Shown piece by piece: positions 32,259 through 44,443 of a stretch of DNA of 55,591 bases. Made by a program: the position numbers and the translations under genes. The DNA lies in contig NZ_JAHLPW010000023.1 in the NCBI RefSeq assembly GCF_018918075.1, positions 1-55,591 of the forward strand. Reading direction: 5' to 3'. This DNA is from Virgibacillus sp. MSJ-26. Its GTDB lineage: Bacteria; Bacillota; Bacilli; Bacillales; Amphibacillaceae. Position 1 is the first letter of the stretch, and each line of letters opens with the position of its first letter. The notes beneath the pieces are model-generated. The model saw only the letters and a list, made by a program, of their open reading frames with translations, was not told where the DNA came from and ran no database searches.

Positions 32259-33926
32259 TTAAACTTCCATAATAATAGGTAAAATCATTGGACGACGTTT
32301 AGTTTTATCATATAGAAATGGAGCGATGGTATCGGTGATTTCAGTTTTGATTTCAGACCACTGAGTTGTTTTTCTTTCCATGACTTTGTCTAAATGAATT
32401 GCGACGAGTTTTTGCGCTTCTTTAATTAAGTCTTCCGATTCCCTCATATAAACAAAACCTCTTGAGATGATATCCGGACCTGAAGCTATTTTGAATTCTT
32501 TCATGTTGATACTGACAACAACAATAACCAGTCCTTCTTCTGAGAGAATTCGACGATCGCGTAGTACAATGTTTCCGATATCACCGATTCCACTACCATC
32601 AACATAAATGGAACCTGAAGGGATTTTTCCAGCAACAGCTGCAGTATCTTTACCAAGGGCTAATACGTCACCATTATCCATAACAAATGAGTTATCCTGC
32701 GGTACGTCACATTGTTCTCCCAGTTTAACATGTTCTTTCAACATGCGGTATTCACCGTGAATTGGCATGAAGTATTTAGGTTTGATTAACCGTAACATAA
32801 GTTTTTGTTCTTCTTGGCTTCCATGACCTGATGTATGGATATTGCTTAGTTTTCCATGGATAACATCTGCGCCAGCTCGGTATAATTTATTAATCGTTCG
32901 ACTGACACTGACAGTATTACCAGGGATTGGTGAAGATGAAAAGACAACTGTATCGCCAGGAGCAATTTGAATCTGTCTGTGTGTTCCATTTGCAATTCGG
33001 GATAGGGCTGCCATTGGTTCACCCTGTGATCCAGTACAAAGAATCGTTACTTCATTTGCTGGTAGTCGATTAATTTGGTTAGCGTCGATAAATGTATCTT
33101 TTGGTGCTTTTATATAACCTAACTCTTGTCCAAGTGTAATAGCTGATTCCATACTTCGACCGAATACAGCCACTTTTCTGTTTGCTTTAACGGCAGCCTC
33201 GACAACTTGTTGTAAACGGTAAATATTGGATGCAAACGTGGCAAATATTAATCTTCCATCAATTCGATTAAAGATGTCTTTTATATTTTCTCCAACAACC
33301 TTTTCAGATAGCGTAAAACCGGGTACTTCACTATTTGTACTATCTGAAAGTAAGCATAAAACACCTTCTCTTCCTATCTCTGCCATTCTCGTCAAATTAG
33401 CAGGTTCACCTACTGGTGTGAAGTCAAATTTAAAGTCACCTGTATGAACAATATTCCCCGGTGGTGTTTTGACAACAACTCCATATGAATCTGGGATACT
33501 ATGTGTTGTTTTAAAGAAACTAACAGATGTTTTACGGAATTTAATAATATCATCTTCATGAATCGTAATAAGTTTTGCATTTCTTAATAAACCATGTTCT
33601 TCTAACTTATTTCTAATCAAGCCGATTGCAAGTTTTCCGGCGTAAATGGGCACATTGATTTCACGTAAGAGGTAAGGAATACCTCCAATATGGTCTTCGT
33701 GTCCATGAGTGATGAAGAGACCCTTAACTTTATCTTTATTCTGGACAAGATACGTATAATCAGGGATAACGTAATCAATGCCTAATAATTCATCCTCTGG
33801 AAATTTAATGCCTGCATCTACAAGGATAATCTCATCTTGAAATTGAATACCATACGTATTCTTGCCGATTTCACCCAATCCACCTAGGGCGAAAACAGCT
33901 GCTTGGTCATTTTTAACAAATTTCAT
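32259..33926 (-). CDS. rnjA: ribonuclease J1
   Basis: An essential metallo-beta-lactamase/beta-CASP ribonuclease with both 5'-to-3' exonuclease and endonuclease activity, central to mRNA decay and rRNA processing. The 555 residues match RNase J1. The zinc motif [10 protein letters not shown] gives H74, H76, D78 and H79, and later blocks include [19 protein letters not shown] and [11 protein letters not shown]. The ATG shares one base with the stop codon of rpoY (TAATG), so the two genes are translationally coupled. Confidence 0.96.
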   Translation of the reverse strand: MKFVKNDQAAVFALGGLGEIGKNTYGIQFQDEIILVDAGIKFPEDELLGIDYVIPDYTYLVQNKDKVKGLFITHGHEDHIGGIPYLLREINVPIYAGKLAIGLIRNKLEEHGLLRNAKLITIHEDDIIKFRKTSVSFFKTTHSIPDSYGVVVKTPPGNIVHTGDFKFDFTPVGEPANLTRMAEIGREGVLCLLSDSTNSEVPGFTLSEKVVGENIKDIFNRIDGRLIFATFASNIYRLQQVVEAAVKANRKVAVFGRSMESAITLGQELGYIKAPKDTFIDANQINRLPANEVTILCTGSQGEPMAALSRIANGTHRQIQIAPGDTVVFSSSPIPGNTVSVSRTINKLYRAGADVIHGKLSNIHTSGHGSQEEQKLMLRLIKPKYFMPIHGEYRMLKEHVKLGEQCDVPQDNSFVMDNGDVLALGKDTAAVAGKIPSGSIYVDGSGIGDIGNIVLRDRRILSEEGLVIVVVSINMKEFKIASGPDIISRGFVYMRESEDLIKEAQKLVAIHLDKVMERKTTQWSEIKTEITDTIAPFLYDKTKRRPMILPIIMEV

Positions 33927-34138
33927 TATGAAGCATTCTCCACTTTAAAACTTTCGGATTGTTGTTCATACTCTAAGTGTGCGCCTTCGATTGGATGGAT
34001 GTATTCAAGATTATAATTGCAATCGCTTAGTATTTCTCTTACTTCTTTTTCAGAGTTAGCTTCTATAAATAGGCTTTTTGTTCTTTCTCTAATAGGGACT
34101 TCTGTAATATCGTCCTGATATAATACTTTGTAAATCAT
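33926..34138 (-). CDS. rpoY: RNA polymerase epsilon subunit
   Basis: A 70-residue small subunit of Firmicute RNA polymerase (formerly YkzG). The opening [20 protein letters not shown] and the middle [14 protein letters not shown] are characteristic, and it always sits directly before rnjA. AAGGAGAG lies about five to seven bases before the ATG. Confidence 0.94.
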   Translation of the reverse strand: MIYKVLYQDDITEVPIRERTKSLFIEANSEKEVREILSDCNYNLEYIHPIEGAHLEYEQQSESFKVENAS

Positions 34139-34786
34139 TTCATCTCTCCTTATAGTTAAAATTCATTTACTTTAATATGATGTTCTATTAAAAACAAAAA
34201 TTAAATAGTATATAGTTGAGAATTGAACTGAGCAATTTTCCATAACGAAAGAAATTTTTTGTGCTCAATTTGATTGGTTAAAACCCTGGTAGTTTTTACA
34301 CTCTCACGTTTGTAGTTACATTTATCCCTTAATTGAGTAAAGAAAACGTACGAAACTAAATAACTTTATTTTATTAATTCATTTATTAATTTAATGATGA
34401 CATCCCGATTGTCATGCAAAATAAAAAGTTAGTTCTTAGCTTATTTATTACTTTTCCTTGTACGTCGTGGGAATCTGTCCTCGGCCTAAAAAGTCTCTTA
34501 AACGCTTCCTTAACTTTTCTTTTAGGCGTTTTAACATGAGGGTAGCATCTCCTTTCTATGGTACCTAGAAAAGCATAAAACATTACCGTCCAATCTCTCT
34601 TACATCCATTATAATATGATTTGGCTGATTTTAAAATAAAAATAGCTTTTTATTTGATAAAATTTTTAATAAACCGCACAGAATCCAAAAAATGAGCCAT
34701 AGGACTAACTATTTTGATTCGAATATTTCAATATAGATTTGCTACTTTAACTTATTTTTTCTCAGCAAACATATCTTATACGTAAA
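34139..34786. other. 650-base region with the rpoY promoter area and a tiny basic ORF
   Basis: The region separates two minus-strand units. The proximal part should hold the rpoY-rnjA promoter. Apart from the small ORF at 34448-34537 I see no gene, no strong terminator after def, and no recognised RNA. The sequence is very AT-rich. Confidence 0.45.
34448..34537 (-). CDS. possible 29-residue basic peptide
   Basis: ATG at 34537 opens a frame encoding MLKRLKEKLRKRLRDFLGRG and nine more residues, an amphipathic, strongly basic helix. AAAGGAG lies upstream, 11 bases from the ATG, a little far. A longer frame in another phase (34386-34583) overlaps it, and neither has decisive support. Small basic proteins of this size are known in Bacillus, but no family is recognised. 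Confidence 0.35.
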   Translation of the reverse strand: MLKRLKEKLRKRLRDFLGRGQIPTTYKEK

Positions 34787-35338
34787 TTATTCTATAGCCT
34801 TGGCATTATCAGGAATAGCATACGGATTATTCTTATTAATATGATCATAGAACATAACACCATTTAAATGGTCAATCTCATGTTGAAAGACAATGGCGGC
34901 ATAATCTCTTAATCGTAATTTCAAATCGTTACCGTCTATATCTGTTGCTTTGATAGTTACTCGCGCATATCTCGGGACATATCCTTCAACAGGTCGATCC
35001 ACTGATAGGCATCCTTCACCAGCAGCTAAGTAAGCTTTCTCAACTGAATGACTGATAATGCGGGGGTTGAACAAGCCATAGTTATACATTTTACCTTTGT
35101 TATCTTCAAAGTGGATTGCAATCATTCGTTTATTAACATTGATTTGCGGTGCCGCCAGACCGACACCCGGTCTTAAATTATATTTATCACATGCGATTTC
35201 ATCTTGACTATTCTCAAGAAAAGTCAGCATGTCTTTTAATAGGTTTACTTCTTCTTCAGTAGGGGGAAGAGATACTTCATCAGTTACTTTTCTAAGAGCG
35301 GGATGCCCTTCTCTTACAACGTCTTTCATAGTTAACAT
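34787..35338 (-). CDS. def: peptide deformylase
   Basis: A metal-dependent hydrolase that removes the formyl group from new proteins. The three motifs are intact: GVGLAAPQI (58-66), EGCLSVD with metal ligand C110, and QHEIDHLNG with H153, E154 and H157. The 183-residue length and the insertions mark it as the type 2 Gram-positive form, equivalent to B. subtilis DefB (YkrB), which also lies next to ykyA. GGAG precedes the ATG at 35338. Confidence 0.95.
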   Translation of the reverse strand: MLTMKDVVREGHPALRKVTDEVSLPPTEEEVNLLKDMLTFLENSQDEIACDKYNLRPGVGLAAPQINVNKRMIAIHFEDNKGKMYNYGLFNPRIISHSVEKAYLAAGEGCLSVDRPVEGYVPRYARVTIKATDIDGNDLKLRLRDYAAIVFQHEIDHLNGVMFYDHINKNNPYAIPDNAKAIE

Positions 35339-35589
35339 AACTTACACTCCTATCTATATTTACAAATTAATTTGCATGAACACGTAAAAATTTCTTTGCT
35401 TTAAGTTTTATATTATATATTTTGTTTATCGCAACAAGTCGTGTGTTTTCTAATATATTTTAACATAAACATAAACTAGATATCATAGAAATTAAATGGA
35501 CAAGATATTTTAGCTTAACCAACATAAATTCTATGATATACTTGGAAGCGTAAAAAAATCCAATGGGATGTTTGGAGGAGGAGAAATCT

Positions 35590-36267
35590 TTGGCTAGGTT
35601 AAAGAGAGTTTTGTTATTTTCGGCAATAGGCTTGCTTTTAATGCTTGTCGCTTGTAACAATTCAACAGAAGAAAAAATTCACGAACACTTGGAGCAAGCT
35701 GTACAGATAGAGAATGAAAATGAAAATTCCATGACGGAGCTCGAACAAAACGAGCAAGAAATTTATAAAAAAATAATTAGCTTATCAATGGATGATTATG
35801 ATGAAATCAAGAAGCTTGCTAAAGAGGCTAGTGAAAATATCGATAAACGAAAAGAATTACTACAGGCGGAAAATGAGAGATATACCGAATCGAAAGACGA
35901 ATTCATGAAAACAGAGAATCTTATTAAAAAATTAAGCGATGAAGAAGCTGAGGGTAAAGCAGAAAAAATGTATGACACTATGATGGAGCGTTATGAAGCT
36001 TATGATGAGTTGTATGACTCTTACATGACTATACTTAAAAAAGAAAAAGATCTTTATAGTTTATTTATAGAAGAAGACACAGAGCAGGAAGACCTAACAG
36101 ATCATCTTAATAGTTTAAATGAAGATTATGAATCGGTCATCGAAACAAATGAAAAATTTAATGAAGAAACCGAAAAATATAACAAGCTTAAAAAGGATTT
36201 CTACAGTTCAACTGAATTAGATGTTGATTATCAAAATGATAAAGCAAATAAAGCCGAAAAAGAATAA
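35590..36267 (+). CDS. ykyA: YkyA-family lipoprotein
   Basis: An exported lipoprotein of 225 residues. The signal peptide ends in the lipobox LVAC with C22 as the lipidated residue; the rest is a highly charged coiled-coil (EQAVQIENENENSMTELEQ, KKLAKEASENIDKRKELLQ). TTG at 35590 is chosen because GGAGGAGG lies about eight bases upstream and it gives a proper signal peptide (MARLKRVLLF). It corresponds to B. subtilis YkyA by position before pdhA. It was described there as a putative cell-wall binding lipoprotein; the role is unknown. Confidence 0.88.
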   Translation: MARLKRVLLFSAIGLLLMLVACNNSTEEKIHEHLEQAVQIENENENSMTELEQNEQEIYKKIISLSMDDYDEIKKLAKEASENIDKRKELLQAENERYTESKDEFMKTENLIKKLSDEEAEGKAEKMYDTMMERYEAYDELYDSYMTILKKEKDLYSLFIEEDTEQEDLTDHLNSLNEDYESVIETNEKFNEETEKYNKLKKDFYSSTELDVDYQNDKANKAEKE

Positions 36268-36280
36268 AGCTAGGACGAGT

Positions 36281-36316
36281 AAGTTTTCTCTCTATGAGTA
36301 GAGGGAAAACTTTTTT
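36281..36316 (+). terminator. terminator of ykyA
   Basis: AAGTTTTCTCTCTA (36281-36294) pairs with TAGAGGGAAAACTT (36299-36312) around TGAG, followed by Ts. Confidence 0.88.
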
Positions 36317-37826
<1,510 letters not shown>

Positions 37827-37829
37827 CCC

Positions 37830-38807
37830 ATGGCTCAAATGACTATGATTCAAGCAATAACGGATGCACTCCGTACCGAATTAAAAAATGATGATAATGT
37901 TCTAGTTTTTGGAGAAGATGTAGGTAAGAATGGTGGCGTATTTAGAGCAACTGAAGGTCTGCAAAAAGAATTTGGAGAAAATCGCGTTTTTGATACTCCA
38001 CTTGCTGAATCAGCTATTGGTGGCCTATCAATTGGTCTGGCAACTCAAGGTTATCGCCCTGTTCCGGAAATTCAGTTCTTTGGTTTCGTTTATGAAGTTA
38101 TGGACTCAATCAATGGCCAGATGGCTCGTATGCGTTATCGTCATGGTGATACACATACATCACCAATAACTATCCGTTCACCATTTGGAGGTGGGGTTGC
38201 AACTCCTGAACTTCATGCGGATTCGCTTGAAGGATTAATGGCCCAACAACCAGGATTGAAAGTTGTCATCCCGTCAACACCTTATGATGCAAAAGGTCTA
38301 TTAATCTCAGCTATTCGCGATAATGATCCAGTGATTTATTTAGAACACATGAAGCTTTATCGTTCATTCCGTGGTGAAGTACCTGAGGAAGAATATACAG
38401 TTGAACTTGGCAAGGCGGATGTCAAGCGTGAAGGAACAGATGTCACGATAATTGCTTATGGTGCCATGGTACATGCTAGCCTCAAAGCTGCGGAAGAACT
38501 TGAAAAAAATGGTGTGAATGCTGAAGTTATTGATTTAATGACAGTGTCACCAATTGATGTTGATACGATTGTTGAATCAGTTAAAAAAACAAATAGAGTT
38601 GTTGTTGTTCAAGAAGCACAGCGTCAAGCGGGTGTTGCTTCACATGTTGTCACAGAAATTCAAGAGCGAGCCATCCTCCACCTTGAAGCACCGGTATTAC
38701 GCGTGACAGCTCCTGATACAGTGTATCCATTTGCAGCAGTTGAAAATGAATGGTTGCCAGATCATAAAGATATTATTGAAAAAGTTAATGAAGTTATCAA
38801 TTATTAA
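37830..38807 (+). CDS. pdhB: pyruvate dehydrogenase E1 beta subunit
   Basis: The partner E1 chain of 325 residues. Typical blocks are [42 protein letters not shown], and the C-terminal [28 protein letters not shown] in the end of pdhA serves as ribosome binding site, which suggests coupled translation of the alpha and beta chains. Confidence 0.97.
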   Translation: MAQMTMIQAITDALRTELKNDDNVLVFGEDVGKNGGVFRATEGLQKEFGENRVFDTPLAESAIGGLSIGLATQGYRPVPEIQFFGFVYEVMDSINGQMARMRYRHGDTHTSPITIRSPFGGGVATPELHADSLEGLMAQQPGLKVVIPSTPYDAKGLLISAIRDNDPVIYLEHMKLYRSFRGEVPEEEYTVELGKADVKREGTDVTIIAYGAMVHASLKAAEELEKNGVNAEVIDLMTVSPIDVDTIVESVKKTNRVVVVQEAQRQAGVASHVVTEIQERAILHLEAPVLRVTAPDTVYPFAAVENEWLPDHKDIIEKVNEVINY

Positions 38808-38825
38808 AGATCGGAGGTCGTTTTA

Positions 38826-40103
38826 ATGTCATATGTTTTTAAACTTCCAGATATAGGTGAAGGTATTCACGAAGGTGAAATCGTTAAGTGGTTTATTGAA
38901 GAAGGAAAAGAAATTAAAGAAGACGATGTTCTATGTGAGGTTCAAAATGATAAAGCCGTTGTCGAAATTCCTTCTCCTGTTGAGGGTACTGTAGAAAAAA
39001 TACATGTAGAAGAAGGCAGTGTAGCTGTTGTAGGTGATCCGTTAGTCACGTTTGATGCAGAAGGTTATGAATCTCATGATGATGAGCCGGAAGATGAAGA
39101 TACAACACAATCAGAGGAGAAAGAAGAAGTAACAGAGAAAGAAATGGCAAAACAAGACGAAAAACAGAGTGATGAATCTGAAGACGACAATCGACGCGTT
39201 ATTGCAATGCCGTCCGTACGAAAATATGCCAGAGATAATAATGTTAAAATTCAAGAGGTGACCGGCTCAGGGAAAAATGGACGTATCCTCAAAGATGATG
39301 TGGATCGTTTCTTAAGCGGAGACCAAGCAGAACAAGTTGCTGGAGCTGATGAAACAACGACAACTACATCCACTCAACAACCAGTTGTTTCAGAAGGAGA
39401 TTTCCCAGAGTCACGCGAGAAAATGACGAACATCCGAAAAGCTATTGCCAAAGCAATGGTTAATTCCAAAACAAAAGCGCCTCATGTCACGCTTATGGAT
39501 GATGTCGATGTTAGTGAACTGGTTGCTCACCGTAAGAAATTTAAAGCTGTCGCAGCTGAACAAGATATCAAGTTGACATATCTTCCATATGTTGCAAAGG
39601 CCCTTGTTTCTGCTTTGAAACAATATCCAATCTTGAATGCGTCAGTTGATGATGAAACAGATGAGATTGTTCAAAAGCATTACTATAATATTGGTATTGC
39701 GGCTGACACTGACAGAGGACTACTTGTACCTGTTGTTAAAAATGCTGATCGTAAGTCTATCTTTGAAATTTCAAAAGAAATAAATGAATTGGCAGAAAAG
39801 GCTAGAGATGGTAAACTAGCACCAGACGAGATGAAAGGCGCTTCAAGCACCATTACTAATATAGGCTCAGCTGGTGGTAAATGGTTTACTCCTGTTATTA
39901 ACTATCCCGAAGCAGCTATACTTGGTATAGGTCGTATAGCAGAACAACCAGTTGTCCGTAATGGAGAGGTAGTTGTTGCTCCAGTCCTTGCATTATCACT
40001 AAGTTTTGACCACCGTATTGTAGATGGTGCAACAGCACAGTTAGCCTTAAATCAAATCAAGCGACTATTAAGCGATCCGCAATTAATTATGATGGAGGCG
40101 TAG
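38826..40103 (+). CDS. pdhC: pyruvate dehydrogenase E2, dihydrolipoamide acetyltransferase
   Basis: The core of the complex, 425 residues. It has one lipoyl domain with the modified lysine K43 ([14 protein letters not shown]), an acidic linker (about 84-120), a peripheral-subunit binding domain ([16 protein letters not shown], about 124-160), a second linker rich in threonine, and the catalytic domain ending in [14 protein letters not shown] with the active histidine. A single lipoyl domain is usual in Bacillus. GGAGGT precedes the ATG. Confidence 0.97.
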   Translation: MSYVFKLPDIGEGIHEGEIVKWFIEEGKEIKEDDVLCEVQNDKAVVEIPSPVEGTVEKIHVEEGSVAVVGDPLVTFDAEGYESHDDEPEDEDTTQSEEKEEVTEKEMAKQDEKQSDESEDDNRRVIAMPSVRKYARDNNVKIQEVTGSGKNGRILKDDVDRFLSGDQAEQVAGADETTTTTSTQQPVVSEGDFPESREKMTNIRKAIAKAMVNSKTKAPHVTLMDDVDVSELVAHRKKFKAVAAEQDIKLTYLPYVAKALVSALKQYPILNASVDDETDEIVQKHYYNIGIAADTDRGLLVPVVKNADRKSIFEISKEINELAEKARDGKLAPDEMKGASSTITNIGSAGGKWFTPVINYPEAAILGIGRIAEQPVVRNGEVVVAPVLALSLSFDHRIVDGATAQLALNQIKRLLSDPQLIMMEA

Positions 40104-40106
40104 AGT

Positions 40107-41513
40107 ATGGTAGTAGGAGATTTCCCAATTGAATTAGACACATTAGTTATTGGTGCAGGACCTGGCGGTTATGTAGCTGCCATCCGTGCTGCCCAACTAG
40201 GACAAAAAGTAACAATCGTTGATAAAGGGGATTTGGGAGGCGTGTGCTTAAACGTAGGATGTATACCTTCCAAAGCACTTATTGAAGCAGGACATTCTGC
40301 TCAAAAAGCAAAGGGTAGCGAAGATTTGGGTATTACTACAGACAACGTGTCAGTAGACTTTTCCAAAGTGCAAGAATGGAAAGGAAAAGTTGTAAACAAA
40401 TTGACTTCAGGGGTCGAAGGTTTATTAAAAGGAAATAAAGTTGATATTGTCAAAGGTGAAGTATACTTTGTTGATGATCATAAAGTACGTGTGATGGATG
40501 AAAAAAATTCTCAAACCTACACTTTTAAACATTGTATTATAGCAACAGGTTCAACACCAATCGAAATTCCAGGCTTTAAATTTTCAGAACGTATTATTAA
40601 CTCAACTGGTGCTTTAAATCTTAAAGAAGTACCTGAAAAGCTTGTTGTTGTTGGTGGAGGTTACATCGGTACTGAATTAGGGACAGCTTATGCTAACTTT
40701 GGTACAGAAGTAACAATTTTAGAAGGAACGAAAGACATTTTAGGTGGCTTTGAAAAGCAGATGTCACAACTTGTAAAACGTAACTTGAAGAAAAAAGGTG
40801 TAAAAATTATCACTGAAGCGACTGCGAAAAGTGCAGAAGAAAGTGATAAAGGCGTTAAGGTTACCTATGAAGCAAAAGGTAAAGAAGAGACCTTAGATGC
40901 TGATTATGTACTTGTTACAGTAGGTCGTCGCCCAAATACTGAAGAAATTGGCTTAGATCAAGTAGGTATTGACGTTGACGAAAAAGGACTTATTAAAATT
41001 GATAAGCAGTGTCGCACAAATAAAGGTAACATTTATGCTATCGGCGATATTGTAGCAGGAAAACCTCTCGCCCATAAAGCTTCATATGAGGCAAAAATTG
41101 CAGCTGAAGCAATCAATGGTGAAAAATCTGAAATAGATTATTTAGGTATTCCTGAAGTTGTCTTTTCTGAGCCTGAACTTGCATCAGTAGGTTTTAATGA
41201 AAAACAAGCAAAAGATGCTGGTTATGAAGTGAAAGCTTCTAAATTCCCATTTGCTGCAAATGGACGTGCTTTATCACTTAATGATACAGATGGGTTTGTT
41301 AAGCTTGTAACTAGAAAAGAAGACGGACTAGTTATTGGCGGTCAAGTTGCGGGTGTAAACGCTAGTGATATTATCGCTGAGATTGGTCTAGCAATCGAAG
41401 CGGGTATGACAGCAGAAGATATTGCATTAACGATTCATGCTCACCCAACACTAGGCGAAATGACCATGGAAGCAGCAGAAATTGCCCTTGGTACGCCAGT
41501 GCATATGCTATAA
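40107..41513 (+). CDS. pdhD: dihydrolipoamide dehydrogenase (E3)
   Basis: A flavoprotein disulfide reductase that reoxidises lipoamide using NAD. The 468 residues show the FAD motif [12 protein letters not shown], the redox disulfide C47/C52 in [13 protein letters not shown], the NAD motif [12 protein letters not shown] and the C-terminal active-site region [16 protein letters not shown] lies eight bases before the ATG and the gap to pdhC is three bases. The same E3 can also serve other 2-oxoacid dehydrogenases. Confidence 0.97.
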   Translation: MVVGDFPIELDTLVIGAGPGGYVAAIRAAQLGQKVTIVDKGDLGGVCLNVGCIPSKALIEAGHSAQKAKGSEDLGITTDNVSVDFSKVQEWKGKVVNKLTSGVEGLLKGNKVDIVKGEVYFVDDHKVRVMDEKNSQTYTFKHCIIATGSTPIEIPGFKFSERIINSTGALNLKEVPEKLVVVGGGYIGTELGTAYANFGTEVTILEGTKDILGGFEKQMSQLVKRNLKKKGVKIITEATAKSAEESDKGVKVTYEAKGKEETLDADYVLVTVGRRPNTEEIGLDQVGIDVDEKGLIKIDKQCRTNKGNIYAIGDIVAGKPLAHKASYEAKIAAEAINGEKSEIDYLGIPEVVFSEPELASVGFNEKQAKDAGYEVKASKFPFAANGRALSLNDTDGFVKLVTRKEDGLVIGGQVAGVNASDIIAEIGLAIEAGMTAEDIALTIHAHPTLGEMTMEAAEIALGTPVHML

Positions 41514-41524
41514 AATATAATATT

Positions 41525-41557
41525 AAAAAGAGGGTTGCATTCGCGACCCTCTTTTTT
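41525..41557. terminator. bidirectional terminator after pdhD
   Basis: AAAAAGAGGGT and ACCCTCTTTTT flank a short loop (TGCATTCGCG, with GC/GC pairing) between the convergent pdhD and BCCT genes. Confidence 0.92.
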
Positions 41558-41587
41558 TAAGGTTAAATTGTTAACTAATCATGTTAA

Positions 41588-43132
41588 TTATATTCTTTTA
41601 GCTTGACTTCTTCTCTTTTTCCTCTGTTGTAATTCTTCATTCTCAATTCTTAACGCTTTTAACAAGGAAATAATCACAAGTATGAGGATTATGGCAAATG
41701 GAAATGCAGCTATAATTGATGCAGTCTGTAATGCCTCCAGACCGCCTTGCCATAAAAGAACGGTTGCCGCACCCGATTGAATAATTCCCCATATTAATTT
41801 AACGCGGTTATCAGGATATAAGCTACCACCTGTTGTTTGCATGCCTAGTACAAAAGTTGCTGAGTCTGCTGATGTGATAAAAAATGTACTGATCAGTAAT
41901 ATAGCAATCAATGACACAAAGCCTGTCAATGGATAATGCTCAAGCATTGAAAATAATGCTGATTCTGTCCCGAGATTGTTTATATCTTCAATGATATTTG
42001 CATCTTGAAAGAACTCAAGGTTTAATGATGCTCCTCCAAAAACTGTAAACCATAATGCTCCAAATAGTGTAGGAACAAGCAGGACCCCGGAAACAAATTC
42101 TTTGATTGTTCTACCTCGTGAAACACGTGCTATAAACGTACCAACAAATGGTGCCCAAGCAATCCACCATGCCCAGTAGAAAATGGTCCAGTCTTTAATC
42201 CAAACAGAATTTTCATTACTAAAAGGTGTCATTCTTAAGCTCATACTTGGTAAGTTCTGTATATAACTACCAATTGTTGTGGTAAAGGACTTCATGATAA
42301 AAGTAGTCGGTCCCAGCACTAAGACGAATAGCATTAATAAAAAGGCTAAAATTAAATTAGTGTTACTAAGATACTTAATACCTTTATTAAGTCCTGTCAT
42401 TGCTGATACAAGGTAGAGGACTGTCACTGCAATAATAATAAGAAGTTCCACCATAAAACTCTCAGATGCACCAAATACATAGGATAAGCCTCCACTAATT
42501 TGAATGGCACCGAAACCTAATGATGTTGCAACGCCAAATACAGTTGCAAAGACTGCTATAAAGTCAATGATGATTCCTAGAGTTCCTTTCATACGATCGC
42601 CAAATAATGGTTCTAAGATTGCACTGATTAGGCCGGGTGCCTGTTTACGGAACTTAAAAAAGGCGAGCGCCAGTGCCAATACGGCGTATACACCCCATGG
42701 ATGCAATCCCCAGTGGAAAAAGCTATATTGCAACGCATTTTTAGCTGCATCCTCAGTCCCAGGCTCACCGAATGGTGGATTGTGAAAATGAGACAACGGT
42801 TCGGCGGCTCCCCAGAATACTAAACCGATTCCCATACCTGCACTAAATAACATGGCAAACCATGTTATGTAAGAGTATTCTGGTTCGTCATTAGGTTTAC
42901 CAAGCTTAATATTCCCATATTTTGAAAAGATCAGATATATAGCAAAGCCAAGGAAACCTGTTGCGCTTAATAAGTAAAACCAACCAAACTTATCAACTAA
43001 AAATCCCTGAATTATTTCAGTTACATTATCTAAATTTCCATGTGGTAATACACTAGACGGGATAACCCCCCAAATTATAAATAAAATTGAGACAATAACT
43101 GAAATATAAAATACTTTGGTTACTTTATTCAT
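41588..43132 (-). CDS. BCCT-family betaine/choline/carnitine transporter
   Basis: A sodium-coupled importer of compatible solutes. The 514 residues form twelve membrane helices with the BCCT signature FYWAWWIAWAPFVGTFIARV and the glycine-rich stretch GMGIGLVFWGAAEPLSHF that marks sodium-coupled betaine carriers. The C-terminal tail is basic (QQRKKRRSQAKRI), as in osmosensing members. ATG at 43132 follows AAGGGAG by seven bases; an upstream frame extension has no binding site. OpuD/BetL-like, but the substrate cannot be fixed from sequence. It fits a salt-tolerant lifestyle. Confidence 0.92.
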   Translation of the reverse strand: MNKVTKVFYISVIVSILFIIWGVIPSSVLPHGNLDNVTEIIQGFLVDKFGWFYLLSATGFLGFAIYLIFSKYGNIKLGKPNDEPEYSYITWFAMLFSAGMGIGLVFWGAAEPLSHFHNPPFGEPGTEDAAKNALQYSFFHWGLHPWGVYAVLALALAFFKFRKQAPGLISAILEPLFGDRMKGTLGIIIDFIAVFATVFGVATSLGFGAIQISGGLSYVFGASESFMVELLIIIAVTVLYLVSAMTGLNKGIKYLSNTNLILAFLLMLFVLVLGPTTFIMKSFTTTIGSYIQNLPSMSLRMTPFSNENSVWIKDWTIFYWAWWIAWAPFVGTFIARVSRGRTIKEFVSGVLLVPTLFGALWFTVFGGASLNLEFFQDANIIEDINNLGTESALFSMLEHYPLTGFVSLIAILLISTFFITSADSATFVLGMQTTGGSLYPDNRVKLIWGIIQSGAATVLLWQGGLEALQTASIIAAFPFAIILILVIISLLKALRIENEELQQRKKRRSQAKRI

Positions 43133-43417
43133 AACTGTACTCCCTTCATTATTTCTTGTATGTATAAAGTCACTACTACATTCTAACAAGCATATAAATT
43201 TTTTAAAGTATTTACATTTAATTTTAGTAAACTACACTTATTCTTTACTTTTATATGGAGATAATGCGTACAATTTCGTTATTAACGAATATTACCCTTG
43301 ATTGATATAAGATAAACAGATTTTTAATGTATAAAAGGTTAATGTTTTTTTCTATTATTATTTTTGATATTATGGAAGGGATTGATTTAATTTGGCTTCT
43401 TAAGGAGGGAACTGAAA

Positions 43418-44278
43418 TTGAAAAGACTAGCAACAACTATAATCATTGTCTTACTCGTAATAGGTGGATGTTCAATATCCAGTAGCAACGAGGACAAGGA
43501 TAGTTCAGTTGATCAAGTAAAAGATGAGGAAAACCATGATGATAACGATAATATATCCACAAGCAAAAATGAGGAGAATGATGAAAAAGAAGAAATAGCA
43601 GAGGATAAAGAAGCTGAGGACGATAAAGAAGAAGTTTCAAAATCGATGACACCTCTTTATGAAGTTAACGATGTTTGGTCTATCGTTCCGATTGACAACG
43701 CGAATGACAAGGTGGTTCTTCTAACAATAGATGATGCTCCAGATAAGTACGGATTGGAAATGGCACATACGCTAAAAGAATTGGATGCACCAGCTATCTT
43801 CTTTGTGAATGGGCATTTTTTAGAAACTCCTGAAAAAAAAGAGGAGCTTAAAGAAATACGAGATATGGGATTTATGATTGGTAACCACACAGTAACTCAT
43901 GCATATTTACCGGATCTTTCAGAAGAAGAACAAAAGGAAGAAATTGTTGAATTAAATGACCTTGTTGAAGATGCACTTGATGAACGCCCCAAATTCTTTA
44001 GGGCACCCAATGGCGCTAATACAGACTATACAAAGAAAATTGCTAAAGAAGAAGGTATGACTCTTATGAACTGGTCTTATGGATATGACTGGGAAGAGGA
44101 GTATCAGACAAAAGAAGCAATAACCGAGATAATGCTTAATACTGAGTTGTTGTCCAATGGATCAAACTTGTTAATGCATGATCGTGAATGGACAGCAAAA
44201 GCTTTAGAAGACATCGTCACAGGTCTTAGGGAACAAGGATACGAATTGGTCGATCCACATACAATAAAAACAGAATAA
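43418..44278 (+). CDS. polysaccharide deacetylase (NodB) lipoprotein
   Basis: An exported lipoprotein with a carbohydrate deacetylase domain. The signal peptide ends VIGGC (C18), followed by a strongly acidic linker (about 22-75, rich in Asp, Glu, Lys) and a NodB domain (about 100-280). The metal motif reads TIDDAPD rather than the usual TFDDGP, while HTVTHAYL (metal histidines) and FRAPNG are present. The domain is therefore probably active but with an unusual first motif. TTG at 43418 has GGAGGG eight bases upstream. Likely acts on peptidoglycan or another wall polymer. Confidence 0.9.
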   Translation: MKRLATTIIIVLLVIGGCSISSSNEDKDSSVDQVKDEENHDDNDNISTSKNEENDEKEEIAEDKEAEDDKEEVSKSMTPLYEVNDVWSIVPIDNANDKVVLLTIDDAPDKYGLEMAHTLKELDAPAIFFVNGHFLETPEKKEELKEIRDMGFMIGNHTVTHAYLPDLSEEEQKEEIVELNDLVEDALDERPKFFRAPNGANTDYTKKIAKEEGMTLMNWSYGYDWEEEYQTKEAITEIMLNTELLSNGSNLLMHDREWTAKALEDIVTGLREQGYELVDPHTIKTE

Positions 44279-44299
44279 ATAAAGCACTTCAGTAATTAA

Positions 44300-44337
44300 A
44301 ATGGTTCCGATCTCAAACTTTTGTTTTCGGAACCATT
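44300..44337 (+). terminator. terminator of the deacetylase gene
   Basis: AATGGTTCCGA (44300-44310) pairs perfectly with TCGGAACCATT (44327-44337). The following T-run is short. Confidence 0.75.
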
Positions 44338-44443
44338 ATTAATTTAAAGAAAAATATTTCGCTCATTGTTCTGACTATAAAATGATAGGATAGTATAAAG
44401 AAGCAAAAAAACTAGAGTATTAAGTTATGGAGGGATGGAATTT

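Noticed and set aside
34386..34583. 65-codon minus-strand ORF before def
   Set aside because: No good binding site before its ATG, and its body is the out-of-phase reading of the smaller, better-signalled basic ORF at 34448-34537. Neither is certain.
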